From positions 225,748 to 289,747 of the forward strand of contig JBGTQJ010000004.1 in assembly GCA_041941305.1 (NCBI GenBank): a stretch of 64,000 bases of DNA, written 5' to 3'. The notes beneath the pieces are model-generated. The model was not told the DNA's origin. It saw only the letters and a list, made by a program, of their open reading frames with translations, and ran no database searches. This document shows, piece by piece, positions 1 through 8,941 of this stretch. The first letter of the stretch is position 1, and every line of letters starts with the position of its first letter. This DNA comes from JANSWP01 sp041941305 (GTDB lineage Bacteria; Bacteroidota; Bacteroidia; Chitinophagales; Saprospiraceae). The position numbers and the translations under genes were made by a program.

Positions 1-84
1 TTTAATAGTGGACTTGAACTTTATCTTGAACTTGACCTTTAAAAAGAATATGGATACAAAAGGGTTTGTCAGTATAACTAGATA
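1..84. repeat. Dispersed intergenic repeat, copy 1 (right half)
   Basis: This stretch matches 22725-22742 plus 22864-22935 almost base for base, including the segments tttaatagtggacttgaa, ctttatcttga, tttaaaaagaatat and gggtttgtcagt. In the distant copy a 121-bp insert sits after ttgaa; here the sequence is continuous, so this is the uninterrupted form. It looks like the right arm of a palindrome built from caaggtcaag-type words; the left arm would lie outside the window. No coding content was seen between here and the gene at 263. Confidence 0.75.
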
Positions 85-262
85 TCACAATGAGGAAAGT
101 TCAGTCATTTTTCATCAAGTTTCTCTTGTTTCTGGTCTCTTTATTCTTGAATCAAAGAAATGTACTTTATAGAAAGAAGAAAAAGGGAATGCCAACAAAT
201 TCCTAATTTCGCTTAAAATCCTTTAAAGTAATCATAAAACAAAAATTCAAACTCCAATTATT

Positions 263-676
263 ATGAAAAGAGCGTTACAATTGCTATTAGTTCTCGTCGT
301 CATTGGCGGGATCGTTGCTTATATGATGTACAATAAGCCATTTGAAGAAATGGAGACTATGAAGGTAGATTTAATTCTGCCGGCAGCTGCCCTTTTTGCT
401 GATTATGAATCGGATGAAGCAACTGCAAACGAACGATATAATGACAAAGTGCTTCAAGTGACTGGGAAAGTACTCGAAGTAAATAAGGATGAAGATGGCA
501 TTGTTAATGTGTTGCTAGAGAGCGATGGGATGTTTGGTGTAGTATGCAAACTCGATGAGATGAGTAAACACAAGCGAACCGAATTTGAGGCAGGCGAAGA
601 AGTAACTTTCATAGGGATTTGTACTGGATATCTGTCAGATGTAGTGTTGGTGCGGTGCATTGAAATGGCAGAATGA
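263..676 (+). CDS. Membrane-anchored OB-fold (tRNA_anti-like) protein
   Basis: A 137-residue protein with one N-terminal hydrophobic segment (about residues 5-22) that works as a signal anchor or uncleaved signal. It is followed by a beta-rich domain resembling the tRNA_anti-like OB-fold family found in Bacteroidota exported proteins. The pattern NDKVLQVTGKV at the start of the fold and the later EVTFIGICTGYLSDVVLVRC are typical of that family. These proteins often lie beside YceI and DUF5777 genes, as here, in clusters linked to the envelope. The ligand is unknown. The start ATG directly precedes the hydrophobic segment and follows an AT-rich leader without a Shine-Dalgarno sequence, which is normal for this phylum. 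Confidence 0.7.
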   Translation: MKRALQLLLVLVVIGGIVAYMMYNKPFEEMETMKVDLILPAAALFADYESDEATANERYNDKVLQVTGKVLEVNKDEDGIVNVLLESDGMFGVVCKLDEMSKHKRTEFEAGEEVTFIGICTGYLSDVVLVRCIEMAE

Positions 677-783
677 TTTAAAAATAATAAAGGACTTTAG
701 TTTGTTAACTGATGTAGTTTTTACTTGGCATCGAACCTGATCCGAACAAAGTCCATCTTAACCAATAAAAATTTAAAGAAATC

Positions 784-1341
784 ATGAAGCAGATCTTTCT
801 TGTGTTTTTTGCTTTGACCTTTTGTTTTTTGGGAAATTTGGAAGCTCAGAAATTTTTTACTCGTGATGGTAAAGTTTCGTTTATTTCAGATGCACCATTG
901 GAAAAAATTGAAGCAAAAAATAGCAATGCTACCAGTGTCTTAGACACAGAAACCGGAAAATTGGAATTTGCTGTTTTGGTAAAAGCTTTTCAATTTGAAA
1001 AAGCGCTGATGCAGGAGCATTTCAATGAAAATTATATGGAATCTTCCAAGTACCCAAAGGCAGTTTTCAAAGGACAAATTGATAATATAATAGATGTCAA
1101 TTTTGCAAAGGAGGGAACGTATCTCATCGATGTAAGTGGACAATTGAACATACATGGAGTTACGCAAAACATCAAGACTTCAGGTAAATTAGTGATAGGA
1201 GGCGAAAATATCCAGGCAACAGCTGTATTCAAAATACTTGTAGCAGACTACGGAATAAAAATTCCAAAGGTAGTAGCAGATAATATCGCCAAAGAAGTTG
1301 AAATTATGGTTAATGTGGATTACAAACCATTTAACAGATAA
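784..1341 (+). CDS. YceI family periplasmic lipid-binding-like protein
   Basis: A 185-residue protein with a cleavable signal peptide (hydrophobic residues 4-18, likely cleavage after LEAQ) and a YceI-type beta-barrel. The family hallmarks are visible: a middle motif with YMESSKYPKAVFKG and a later LNIHGVTQNI, the G-hTxP-like signature seen in YceI proteins. YceI folds into a lipocalin-like barrel that binds an isoprenoid-like ligand in known homologues; the actual ligand here is unknown. It sits 107 bp after the OB-fold protein and is followed by a clear terminator at 1470-1516. It is probably cotranscribed with the gene at 263. Confidence 0.85.
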   Translation: MKQIFLVFFALTFCFLGNLEAQKFFTRDGKVSFISDAPLEKIEAKNSNATSVLDTETGKLEFAVLVKAFQFEKALMQEHFNENYMESSKYPKAVFKGQIDNIIDVNFAKEGTYLIDVSGQLNIHGVTQNIKTSGKLVIGGENIQATAVFKILVADYGIKIPKVVADNIAKEVEIMVNVDYKPFNR

Positions 1342-1469
1342 TTAGTTTTTGTGCATCAACTTATTAATAATTTGTAAGCATCATTACAGATGAGTATAAG
1401 TGATTGAGGTTAAGTGATTTAAGATGCTTCAAAAATCAGATGATATTGTTTTTGACAAATAGCCTGCCT

Positions 1470-1516
1470 AACCGGAAATAATAGTCCTGTACTTTTATTT
1501 CCGGTTTTTTATTTTT
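1470..1516 (+). terminator. Intrinsic terminator after the YceI gene
   Basis: A perfect 12-bp stem (aaccggaaataa at 1470-1481 with ttatttccggtt at 1495-1506), a 13-nt loop and a T-rich tail on the plus strand. It lies between the YceI gene and the DUF5777 gene, and ends only 20 bp before the latter's start, so the DUF5777 gene is either expressed by read-through or from a promoter in the hairpin region. Confidence 0.8.
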
Positions 1517-1525
1517 GGGCAAAAA

Positions 1526-2410
1526 ATGCATATGAAGAAAAATATCTGGCTATTCGTTTTTACAATCATAATTTCTGTATCCCTGAACGCTCAGGACGAT
1601 GATTTGCTTTCCCTCTTGGGCGAAGATGAAACTACAGATTACATTGATGCTGCTTTTAAAACCAATCGGGTTATCCATGGTCACTCCCTGGAAAATACAG
1701 CAGAAGGGGTCTTAGATTTCAAAATATCCCACCGTTTTGGTATGCTTAATACTGGATTTCACGAGTTATTTGGATTAGACAATGCCATGATTCGTTTTGG
1801 ATTTGATTATGGCATTACTGATCAATTGACTGTCGGAGTGGGAAGAAGCAATTTTCAGAAAATTTACGATGGCTTTGTCAAGTATAAGTTTTTAAGACAA
1901 AGTAAAGGACAAAAGAACATGCCCATTACGGCAGCCTGGGTCATTGCTTTGGACTTTCAAGCGACCAAAAAAAATCCTGACCCAGATGGCAAAACCTCAT
2001 CCAGAATGGCATTCATGCATCAATTGATATTGGGCAGCAAATTGAGCGATAAATTCTCCATTCAGGTGATGCCCACCTATGTGCATCGCAACCTTGTAGA
2101 TTTTGACGAAAAAAATGATGTAATAGCAGTAGGCATTGGCGCTCGTCAAAAAATCTCCAGTCGACTTGCAATTACGTTTGAAACCTACCTTGCTCCCAAT
2201 CAATTAGGAGAGGATGAACATACTTCTTTATCTATTGGATTTGATATAGAAACAGGTGGTCACGTTTTCCAATTGCATTTAACCAATTCCACAGCAATGT
2301 CGAATCGAGGTTTCATTACAGAAACCAATGGCGACTGGACGGATGGTGGCGTCCATTTTGGATTCAACGTTTCCAGAGTATTTACTGCCAAGAAGCCAAA
2401 AGGATTTTGA
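1526..2410 (+). CDS. DUF5777 family beta-barrel outer-membrane protein
   Basis: A 294-residue protein with a signal peptide (hydrophobic residues 6-20, cleavage after LNAQ). The mature part has an acidic start (DDDLLSLLGEDE) and a run of amphipathic beta-strands with the motifs LDFKISHRFG and RFGFDYGITDQLTVGVGRS, which are diagnostic of the DUF5777 family, predicted outer-membrane barrels. In other Bacteroidota these genes neighbour YceI genes and cytochrome or peroxidase genes, suggesting a shared envelope role, but no substrate is known. Two in-frame ATGs (1526 and 1532) give nearly the same product. Confidence 0.8.
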   Translation: MHMKKNIWLFVFTIIISVSLNAQDDDLLSLLGEDETTDYIDAAFKTNRVIHGHSLENTAEGVLDFKISHRFGMLNTGFHELFGLDNAMIRFGFDYGITDQLTVGVGRSNFQKIYDGFVKYKFLRQSKGQKNMPITAAWVIALDFQATKKNPDPDGKTSSRMAFMHQLILGSKLSDKFSIQVMPTYVHRNLVDFDEKNDVIAVGIGARQKISSRLAITFETYLAPNQLGEDEHTSLSIGFDIETGGHVFQLHLTNSTAMSNRGFITETNGDWTDGGVHFGFNVSRVFTAKKPKGF

Positions 2411-2415
2411 GGAAT

Positions 2416-2461
2416 ATATATCATCCCGAATTTTTCCAGCGAAAAATTCGGGATGATATAT
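2416..2461. terminator. Bidirectional terminator between convergent genes
   Basis: A perfect 20-bp inverted repeat (2416-2435 with 2442-2461) around a 6-nt loop lies in the 62-bp gap between the convergent genes ending at 2410 and 2473. The arms end in A and T tracts, so it can serve as a terminator in both directions. Confidence 0.85.
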
Positions 2462-2472
2462 GTTATACTTTT

Positions 2473-2883
2473 TTAAGATTTAGTTGCCAACCTTCCTCCT
2501 AACCAGGCCATAGGAATATAAGCAAGTGCGATGTCCATAATCTCAAACCACAACGGTGCCTTGATCAAGTACGCAGCATAAATTCCACCAAGAATAAAAA
2601 ATACACCTATCACCAGGGCCAACTTCATTTTGTTATTGGCAGCAATTCTGGCAGTGAGGTAAGCACCTGCCAATGTTCCAAGTGCATGAGCCAAAAATGG
2701 AAAAAGAAAATGAATACCTTCATAAAGGTGAATATTAGCGTTAATGCTATCTATATTGTTGGGGTCGACGCCTTCCGGGAGAGGTGCGATGCTACCACTA
2801 ATCATGAGTATGCCCATATTTACCAAACTACCGACTACAATACCAGCTACTACTGCAAGAATGTTTTTTAAAATTGGATTCAT
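2473..2883 (-). CDS. Small four-helix membrane protein
   Basis: A 136-residue integral membrane protein with four predicted helices (ILAVVAGIVVGSLVNMGIL; HFLFPFLAHALGTLAGAYL; LALVIGVFFILGGIYAAYL; the last near IMDIALAYIPMAWLGG). It resembles small uncharacterised inner-membrane proteins common in Bacteroidota; no catalytic motif is visible. An in-frame ATG at 2922 would add 13 polar residues; the start at 2883 was preferred because it puts the first helix right at the N-terminus. It faces the DUF5777 gene across a shared terminator. Confidence 0.7.
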   Translation of the reverse strand: MNPILKNILAVVAGIVVGSLVNMGILMISGSIAPLPEGVDPNNIDSINANIHLYEGIHFLFPFLAHALGTLAGAYLTARIAANNKMKLALVIGVFFILGGIYAAYLIKAPLWFEIMDIALAYIPMAWLGGRLATKS

Positions 2884-2958
2884 TTTGTTTTGATTTTGTG
2901 TTTTGCCGTTAGTCATTACCATGTTTTTAGCAATGCAATAAGGAAATAACCAACTGCA

Positions 2959-4329
2959 TTAAATTTTATCTTTCAAAAATACGACAGCCTTAATTAAAAC
3001 CGGATCTCGGTTTTCCAGATAATCTTTCAAACTTCTTTTTACTTCAATATCTGGCTGAATTCCATACCCTACGAATTCACGACCATCCGGATAAGTATCC
3101 TTTTTCGTACAGACCCTTGCGCTACCTCCACCTGGTAAATCAAAAAGCATAGGTTGTCCAGTACTGCCAAAAGTGGGTTCTCCGATTTTTGTAAAGTGCT
3201 CGAGTTTATCAGCAGCGATTAGGAAGTCTTCTGCAGCGGATGCAGTGTTGTGACCAATTAATACTGCTGTTGGTATTACAATCCTTTTGGCATCCAGTGA
3301 AATGGTATCTGGTTCAAAAGGAAAATCGTGGTAAAATTGGTCGTGGAATGACAAAAATTCCTGTTTTGCCCAATCGCTGCCAACAGTATCCGTTTCTGAA
3401 GTCCATTTGCCCCATGCTTTGAAAGAGGGAATATGTAACCTACTAAAGGAACGCGAGCCTTTTAAAACATTTTCGGTAGTCAAATATTGTAGGATGTCAA
3501 ATCCTATATTAGTGCTGCCACCGCCATTGTATCGCAAATCCAAAATCAGGGCTTTGGCTTTGTACAACTCAGGAAGTTTTTCAATAAACAAAGTATCAAT
3601 CTTGGCATTACCAAAAGAATTGAGTGAGACATAAGCAATTTCTCCTTCCAGCCATTTGAAATCCAATAATTCTCTATTTTCAAAGGGCGGGTAAACCTCT
3701 TTCTCAGTTGTCTCGGTATGCGTCAATGTAATCGCTTTTGAGCTGCCATCAGGCAATTTGAATTCGAGATCAAAGCTTGTCCCTTTTGGGGCTCTTAGCA
3801 AACGATTGATCGAAAAATCCTCTACAATATACTCGGTAGAAGAAGAGATGTAGGGAGCTACATGTTTATCAATATAGTCTTGAGTTGACAATCCATTCAC
3901 TTTTACAATTTCGCTACCGATTGGAATTTCATCTTTCTTACTCAAATTCGTTCTTGTAATAATTGCTCGTCCATCAATGTTGGTTAAAAAAAGTCGGTAA
4001 TCTCCAAACCAGGTATTATACAGATTTTGGTTGATTTCAGGGGGGAAATAGACATTGGTATGTCCGTCTTTGAGCGTTGCACAGAATTTTTGCAATAGAC
4101 GATAAAATTCATAATCATTTTCAGTCTCCTGTACTTCAGTGATCAGTTCTTTGTATCCTGCCTCCCAAGCCTTTCGATCTATTTTATCCAAATACACAAA
4201 ATTGTAGTTCACTTCCTGCCAGAATTTAGATAAACCATAGACCTTTTCAGCATTGGAGAGGGTGTTTGGCAATTGGGAAATAGAAGTTAGTGAGATAAAG
4301 AGAATAACAGCGGTGATAATTTTTTTCAT
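2959..4329 (-). CDS. S41 family (C-terminal processing/tricorn-like) peptidase
   Basis: A 456-residue exported serine protease. The start at 4329 gives a proper signal peptide (MKKIITAVILFISLTS); an upstream in-frame start at 4437 only adds non-signal residues. The first third carries an alpha-helical cap and a PDZ-like region (IPIGSEIVKVNGLSTQDYIDKHV). The protease domain follows, with ALILDLRYNGGGSTNIG and the catalytic-serine block IGHNTASAAEDFLIAA, then GEPTFGSTGQP. Family members degrade peptides or misfolded proteins in the periplasm or at the cell surface. The gene stands alone, with a membrane protein gene downstream. Confidence 0.88.
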   Translation of the reverse strand: MKKIITAVILFISLTSISQLPNTLSNAEKVYGLSKFWQEVNYNFVYLDKIDRKAWEAGYKELITEVQETENDYEFYRLLQKFCATLKDGHTNVYFPPEINQNLYNTWFGDYRLFLTNIDGRAIITRTNLSKKDEIPIGSEIVKVNGLSTQDYIDKHVAPYISSSTEYIVEDFSINRLLRAPKGTSFDLEFKLPDGSSKAITLTHTETTEKEVYPPFENRELLDFKWLEGEIAYVSLNSFGNAKIDTLFIEKLPELYKAKALILDLRYNGGGSTNIGFDILQYLTTENVLKGSRSFSRLHIPSFKAWGKWTSETDTVGSDWAKQEFLSFHDQFYHDFPFEPDTISLDAKRIVIPTAVLIGHNTASAAEDFLIAADKLEHFTKIGEPTFGSTGQPMLFDLPGGGSARVCTKKDTYPDGREFVGYGIQPDIEVKRSLKDYLENRDPVLIKAVVFLKDKI

Positions 4330-4464
4330 GGTTTGATTTAATCTATTTAACAAGTTCTGTAATGGTTTTTCCAATGGAACCTTGTCGGGAAATATTGTTG
4401 AAGATAAAATAACCGGAAATATGGGATAGAAAGCCAATCATAATAATTGAGCTATGAAAAGTAC

Positions 4465-4506
4465 CATTTGGGACAATTTTGAACTAATTGGAACAATTTT
4501 GAACCA
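4465..4506. repeat. 10-bp word repeat element A (half element)
   Basis: A short array of degenerate 10-bp words of the type gaacaatttt/gaaccatttt lies directly downstream of the gene ending at 4523. It matches the right arms of the elements at 8851-8931 and 48324-48415; no left arm with gttgttcaaa words was found here. Confidence 0.55.
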
Positions 4507-4522
4507 TTTTTTAAAAGGTTTC

Positions 4523-5608
4523 TTATTGAGCAATAACCTCAAAATCCAATTCTCCTTTCACAACCCCATTAATTAAAATTGCCAGTCCATGTTTACCTGG
4601 ATAATGCTTCCTGGTTGAAAAGTCTTTAAAAGGCTGCTTTCGCTCCATTTTTGTATTGCCATTGGGATAAGTGTTCTCTGTAATTTTAAAAACTTTTCTC
4701 GAAGTCTTACCGGTCTTTTTTACAAAATCAATTGCGTATTCAACGCGTAATTTAGTTGGTTTTGACGCTTGACTATTGATTTCAAAATTGAAAAAGAGAT
4801 CTTTTCCGATTGCTACGGGATTTGTAGTTATGGAAAAGTTTTGAACAGCAATTTTTTCTGGATTTGCAAAACCAAAAAGTACCAGAGCCTCTGTGTTTCC
4901 TTGTTTTAGTAAGCCCCGCAATGCGTGTTTCACAACCCAGTCTGTTTCTTTGGTTTTTCCCAACCATTTTTTGGCAATTGACAAAACCAATTCCGGATGG
5001 TCTTTTGAAATGTCATTCAAATTATTGGCAACACTGCGCCGGACATACTCTGAAGGATCGTTTTTCAGCTTTTCTAAAATCGGCAAGATTGGAGCAGGGT
5101 CTTTTTTGTATTTTGGCAAAGCCATCGCCCAGGGCAGTCTTGGTCTGCATCCCTCGCTGGCCAACCTCCGTACATGATGGTTTTGGTGATCTGCCCAATC
5201 CAATATTTGTTGCATTACGCGTTCTTCGTATTTGATAATGAATGGTCGAATGGCAAATTCTGCACTTGCCCATTCTGTAAAATGAGCCATGGCATCCAAG
5301 GAAGTTTCCAATTCATCCAAACCAAAAACCTCCACATAATCTGGAAAAAACATGTATTCAAATCCCGAACTGCCAGAAATGACTTTTGTATAAAGCTCAA
5401 TAGTTTTTGAGTAAGGCAAACCCAACACTTCTTGTAAGCAAAGCGTAATATGTCTCATTCGATCTTTAAGCTCCCGAGCTTCCCATTCAGCGTCAAATAT
5501 TTTTTCGAGAAAAGATTTATCTGGAAAGGAGGGATGATGTTCTTGAAACTTCTTGATTAATGTTTGAAAGAATGTTTCGTTATAGAGGTTTTTTAATGGT
5601 TCCGCCAT
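4523..5608 (-). CDS. AlkC-like HEAT-repeat DNA alkylation repair protein
   Basis: A 361-residue cytoplasmic protein. The N-terminal two thirds is a HEAT-like helical repeat domain of the AlkC/AlkD 3-methyladenine DNA glycosylase superfamily, with motifs HHVRRLASEGCRPRLPWAMAL and DPSEYVRRSVANNLNDISKDHPE. The last roughly 100 residues form a beta-rich segment (VEYAIDFVKKTGKTSRKVFKI onwards), matching the Ig-like C-terminal domain that distinguishes AlkC-type from AlkD-type enzymes. Such proteins remove positively charged alkylated bases from DNA. The gene is divergent from the Bat operon with a 318-bp gap. Which alkyl lesions it acts on cannot be read from the sequence. Confidence 0.8.
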   Translation of the reverse strand: MAEPLKNLYNETFFQTLIKKFQEHHPSFPDKSFLEKIFDAEWEARELKDRMRHITLCLQEVLGLPYSKTIELYTKVISGSSGFEYMFFPDYVEVFGLDELETSLDAMAHFTEWASAEFAIRPFIIKYEERVMQQILDWADHQNHHVRRLASEGCRPRLPWAMALPKYKKDPAPILPILEKLKNDPSEYVRRSVANNLNDISKDHPELVLSIAKKWLGKTKETDWVVKHALRGLLKQGNTEALVLFGFANPEKIAVQNFSITTNPVAIGKDLFFNFEINSQASKPTKLRVEYAIDFVKKTGKTSRKVFKITENTYPNGNTKMERKQPFKDFSTRKHYPGKHGLAILINGVVKGELDFEVIAQ

Positions 5609-5926
5609 GAGGAAGAGTTTGAGAAATTGAGAGAATGAGCATTTGGGAGGTCAAGATTTTTTAATCTCTAAATACCTCCAATTCTCAAACTCATCGCTTA
5701 AATGGTCAAATTAACTAAATATTGTAGGCGAATATAGGTTCTAGCAGCCCATTTTCACATTTTTTAACGTTCTCAATTTTTCGATTTTTTCCCAATTTTT
5801 TTTCTTTGCCCTCCTTTTATTCAGTTTGTGCCTTAATAGCATAAATTTTATGTGTTCGAGACTTTTGAAAAAGTATCAAATATGAACACTTAAACACAAA
5901 CACCAGAACACAATTCTTAAAAAAAT
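5609..5926. other. Intergenic region with composite hairpin (5615-5692)
   Basis: This 318-bp divergent gap holds a nested palindrome: gagtttgagaa (from 5615) pairs with ttctcaaactc (to 5692), inside it ggaggt (5646-5651) with acctcc (5674-5679), and inside that agatt with aatct. A second weaker dyad, gtgttc/gaacac with an inner acttttgaaaaagt palindrome, lies at about 5851-5889. No promoter matching the Bacteroidota consensus well was found for moxR, although transcription of moxR must start in here. Confidence 0.6.
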
Positions 5927-6925
5927 ATGAGTACAATTGCAGTTGATATTCAGGAATTAAATGATAAAATCCATAAGGAAAGTGGCATTGTGGAGATGAT
6001 TCAAATGGAAATGGGCAAGGTCATCATTGGGCAAAAACATTTGTCTGAGCGATTGTTGATGGGTTTGCTTATCAATGGTCATATTTTATTGGAAGGGGTA
6101 CCTGGATTGGCAAAAACCCTTTCGATAACTACGCTTGCAAAAACAGTAGATGCTTCTTTTTCCAGGATTCAATTTACACCTGATTTGTTGCCAGCAGATT
6201 TGTTGGGAACCATGATATACAGTCCCAAGAAAGAAGAATTTAGCATTAAAAAAGGTCCCATCTTCGCCAATTTTATTTTGGCGGACGAGATCAACCGGGC
6301 ACCGGCAAAAGTACAATCAGCTTTGCTGGAAGTCATGCAGGAACGCCAGGTGACCATAGGAGATAATACCTACCAACTTGAAGAGCCATTCCTTGTTTTG
6401 GCAACTCAAAATCCAATTGAACAGGAGGGGACTTATCCTTTGCCTGAAGCCCAGGTAGACCGGTTTATTTTCAAAGTCATTGTGGACTATCCGAGCCGTG
6501 AGGATGAAATGAAAATCATTGAACAAAACATTCAGAAAACCAAACCAGAACCCAATAAAGTGCTTTCGCCAGCACAAATCCTTAGAGTAAGAGATGTTGT
6601 GTCAGAAGTATACATCGACGAAAAAATTCGAAAATACATCGTAGATATCGTTTTTGCCACCCGATACCCAAATGAGGCAGGACTTCAAAAAATAGAACCC
6701 TACATTCAATATGGTGCTTCTCCACGGGCAGGCATTAATATGGCTTTAGCTGCCAAAGCACATGCTTTCATCAATCGCAGAGGATACATCATACCAGAAG
6801 ATGTCCGAAATGTATGTCACGACATATTGCGTCATCGTCTGGGTTTGACCTACGAGGCTGCTGCTGAAAATGTACAATCAGAAGCGATTATTGATGAAGT
6901 ATTGGATGCTGTTGAAGTGCCTTGA
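5927..6925 (+). CDS. MoxR family AAA+ ATPase (first gene of the Bat operon)
   Basis: A 332-residue MoxR-type AAA+ ATPase. Walker A is GVPGLAKT (about residues 58-65), Walker B is ILADEINRAP, and the sensor/arginine-finger region is ATQNPIEQEGTYPLPEAQVDRF; the C-terminal lid contains GASPRAGINMALAAKA. MoxR ATPases act as chaperones that work with von Willebrand factor A proteins, inserting metals or assembling complexes. Here it leads an operon with DUF58, two vWA proteins and BatC-E, the standard Bacteroidota aerotolerance (Bat) arrangement. The 30-bp spacing to the DUF58 gene indicates cotranscription. Confidence 0.93.
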   Translation: MSTIAVDIQELNDKIHKESGIVEMIQMEMGKVIIGQKHLSERLLMGLLINGHILLEGVPGLAKTLSITTLAKTVDASFSRIQFTPDLLPADLLGTMIYSPKKEEFSIKKGPIFANFILADEINRAPAKVQSALLEVMQERQVTIGDNTYQLEEPFLVLATQNPIEQEGTYPLPEAQVDRFIFKVIVDYPSREDEMKIIEQNIQKTKPEPNKVLSPAQILRVRDVVSEVYIDEKIRKYIVDIVFATRYPNEAGLQKIEPYIQYGASPRAGINMALAAKAHAFINRRGYIIPEDVRNVCHDILRHRLGLTYEAAAENVQSEAIIDEVLDAVEVP

Positions 6926-6984
6926 TGGTGGATGATGGATAAATAATTCTTTTATTGCTTCCTTATACATTCTTTAATTATAAA

Positions 6985-7851
6985 ATGGAGACTTCAGAAT
7001 TACTTAAAAAAGTACGAAAGATTGAGATCAAGACAAAGGGCTTGTCGCGCAATATTTTTGCGGGGGAATACCACAGTGCTTTTAAGGGAAGAGGGATAGA
7101 GTTTAGTGAAGTACGGGAGTATCAACCGGGAGATGATATCCGACTTATCGATTGGAAGGTGACGGCACGACTCAATCATCCATATATAAAGGTTTTCCAG
7201 GAGGAACGAGAACTGACTTTGATGATCCTGGTGGATGTGAGTGGTTCTGAGTCATTTGGTACAAAGAATTGGTTTAAGCGGGAAATGGTTACAGAAATAG
7301 CGGCAGTATTGGCTTTTTCCGCGATGCAGAATAATGATAAAGTTGGGGTCATATTTTTTAGTGATAAAATCGAAAAATTCATTCCACCACAAAAGGGAAA
7401 GATGCATGTATTACGAATCATTCGTGAATTGTTGGACTTTGAACCGGAAAGTAAGGGAACCGATATTGCGGAAGCATTGAGATACTATTCGAATGTGATC
7501 CGAAAGCGAGCAACGGTATTTTTGATCTCAGACTTTATTGGAAGTGATTTTGAAGATGCGATGAAATCAGTTCGAAGTCGTCATGATTTGATTGCCATGC
7601 AGGTTTTTGATCCCCGCGAGGCTGAGTTGCCCTCAATAGGGTTGGTGCGCTTGCGAGACGCTGAAACGGGGAGAGAACGATGGATAGATACTTCCAGGAA
7701 GAAGATCAGGGATCACTATCGCAAAGCATGGTTTCAGACCAGAGGTAACTTAGAGCAATTTTTGAAGAAAAATGGGATTGACTTCATCCCCTTGAGAACA
7801 GATAGAGATTATGTGGTGCCGATGATGAATTTTTTTAAATCCAGATTTTGA
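6985..7851 (+). CDS. DUF58 domain protein of the Bat operon
   Basis: A 288-residue DUF58 protein with the family signature GRGIEFSEVREYQPGDDIRLIDWKVTAR near the N-terminus and a vWA-like fold after it (LVDVSGSESFG, then KGTDIAEALRYY). DUF58 proteins are almost always encoded beside MoxR ATPases and are thought to be their partner or adaptor. The start ATG at 6985 fits the usual N-terminus (METSELLKKVRKIEIKT); an upstream TTG at 6955 adds only ten unlikely residues. It is followed after 7 bp by the next gene of the operon. Confidence 0.92.
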   Translation: METSELLKKVRKIEIKTKGLSRNIFAGEYHSAFKGRGIEFSEVREYQPGDDIRLIDWKVTARLNHPYIKVFQEERELTLMILVDVSGSESFGTKNWFKREMVTEIAAVLAFSAMQNNDKVGVIFFSDKIEKFIPPQKGKMHVLRIIRELLDFEPESKGTDIAEALRYYSNVIRKRATVFLISDFIGSDFEDAMKSVRSRHDLIAMQVFDPREAELPSIGLVRLRDAETGRERWIDTSRKKIRDHYRKAWFQTRGNLEQFLKKNGIDFIPLRTDRDYVVPMMNFFKSRF

Positions 7852-7858
7852 TTTTGGC

Positions 7859-8836
7859 ATGAGCAAAAACTACATTTTAGGACTTTGCTTTACTTTTTTC
7901 GTTTACCATGCCTCATTTGGACAACAAATTGAGGTAAGCGCAACTATTGATTCCTTATACATTTTAATTGGCTCTCAGACGAATATCACTTTGGAAGTCA
8001 CTAAGCCAAGCAGTAGGGATGTTCAATTTCCATTGATTTTAGATACACTTAGTCGTGATATTGAAGTACTTGACCAGACACCATTGGATAGTACATCTCT
8101 TGCCGAAGAACAAAACACCCGATTGACCAAAACGCTTACAGTTACTTCCTTTGAGGGAGGCTATCATACCATTCCACCTTTCAAATTTTTTACAAAAAAT
8201 GAAGTTGGTGGAATAGATACTTTAATGACCAATCCATTGAGCCTGGAGGTCTTGTTGGTTCCTGTAGATACAACTCAGGCGATTAAACCAATTAAGGCTC
8301 CTGAGGAAATTCCCTATACTATCAGGGATGCAATGCCATGGATTTTGGGAGGCTTGTTATTATTAGCTATTGTTTTAGGTATTATCTTTTTCTTAAGGCG
8401 AAAGAAGGAACCAGAAGCACCAGTACTTCGTCCAATACCCAAAGAACCTGCTCATGTCATTGCCTACCGAGAATTGGATAAATTAAAAGAAGAAAAATTG
8501 TGGCAATCAGGGGAAGTAAAAGCCTTCCATTCCCGATTAACTGAAATAATAAGAGGGTATATCGAACATCGTTTCCAAATTCCTGCCTTGGAGCGCACAA
8601 GTGATGAAGTCTTCAAAAGTTTTAAAGACAAAGAACTAGCAGAAAAAATACCTTTTGAAGACTTGCATCGTATGCTAATGTTGGCAGATTTGGTAAAATT
8701 TGCAAAAGGACAGCCCGAACCCAGCGAAAACCACAACTCACTTGAGCAAGCATATGCTTTTGTTCAGAAGACTTTTAATATACTAATTGAAGAGAAACCA
8801 ACTTCTGACCTAGTTGATACGACTGAAGAGGAGTAG
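7859..8836 (+). CDS. Signal-peptide, single-pass BatD/DUF4381-like protein of the Bat operon
   Basis: A 325-residue protein with a signal peptide (cleavage after SFGQ). It has an extracytoplasmic beta-rich domain resembling the repeat unit of BatD (VSATIDSLYILIGSQTNITLEV). A transmembrane helix follows (ILGGLLLLAIVLGIIFFL, about residues 161-178), then a cytoplasmic helical tail with RLTEIIRGYIEHRFQIPALERTSDEVF. That tail is typical of the protein encoded between DUF58 and BatA in Bacteroidota and similar to the BatD C-terminus. It probably links the cytoplasmic MoxR/DUF58 pair to the membrane vWA proteins; this role is inferred from context only. Confidence 0.75.
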   Translation: MSKNYILGLCFTFFVYHASFGQQIEVSATIDSLYILIGSQTNITLEVTKPSSRDVQFPLILDTLSRDIEVLDQTPLDSTSLAEEQNTRLTKTLTVTSFEGGYHTIPPFKFFTKNEVGGIDTLMTNPLSLEVLLVPVDTTQAIKPIKAPEEIPYTIRDAMPWILGGLLLLAIVLGIIFFLRRKKEPEAPVLRPIPKEPAHVIAYRELDKLKEEKLWQSGEVKAFHSRLTEIIRGYIEHRFQIPALERTSDEVFKSFKDKELAEKIPFEDLHRMLMLADLVKFAKGQPEPSENHNSLEQAYAFVQKTFNILIEEKPTSDLVDTTEEE

Positions 8837-8850
8837 CTTTTTTTGTTTTA

Positions 8851-8931
8851 AGTTGTTCATAGTTGTTCAAAAATGGTTCAAATTGTTCTTTATGGAGATT
8901 TGAACAATCTTAAACAATTTTGAACCAATTA
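8851..8931. repeat. 10-bp word hairpin element B
   Basis: The 105-bp gap between two Bat operon genes holds a hairpin of 10-bp words. The left arm reads agttgttcat, agttgttcaa, aaatggttca, aattgttctt (8851-8890). The right arm reads ttgaacaatc, ttaaacaatt, ttgaaccaat (8900-8929). The arms are imperfectly complementary and could form a stem in the operon mRNA. Related elements are at 4465-4506 and 48324-48415. Confidence 0.7.
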
Positions 8932-8941
8932 ATAAAAAACG

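Noticed and set aside
90..206. 38-codon plus-strand ORF with a hydrophobic stretch before the OB-fold gene
   Set aside because: It lies next to a dispersed repeat, lacks a recognisable start context and its lysine-rich end looks like low-complexity AT-rich sequence.
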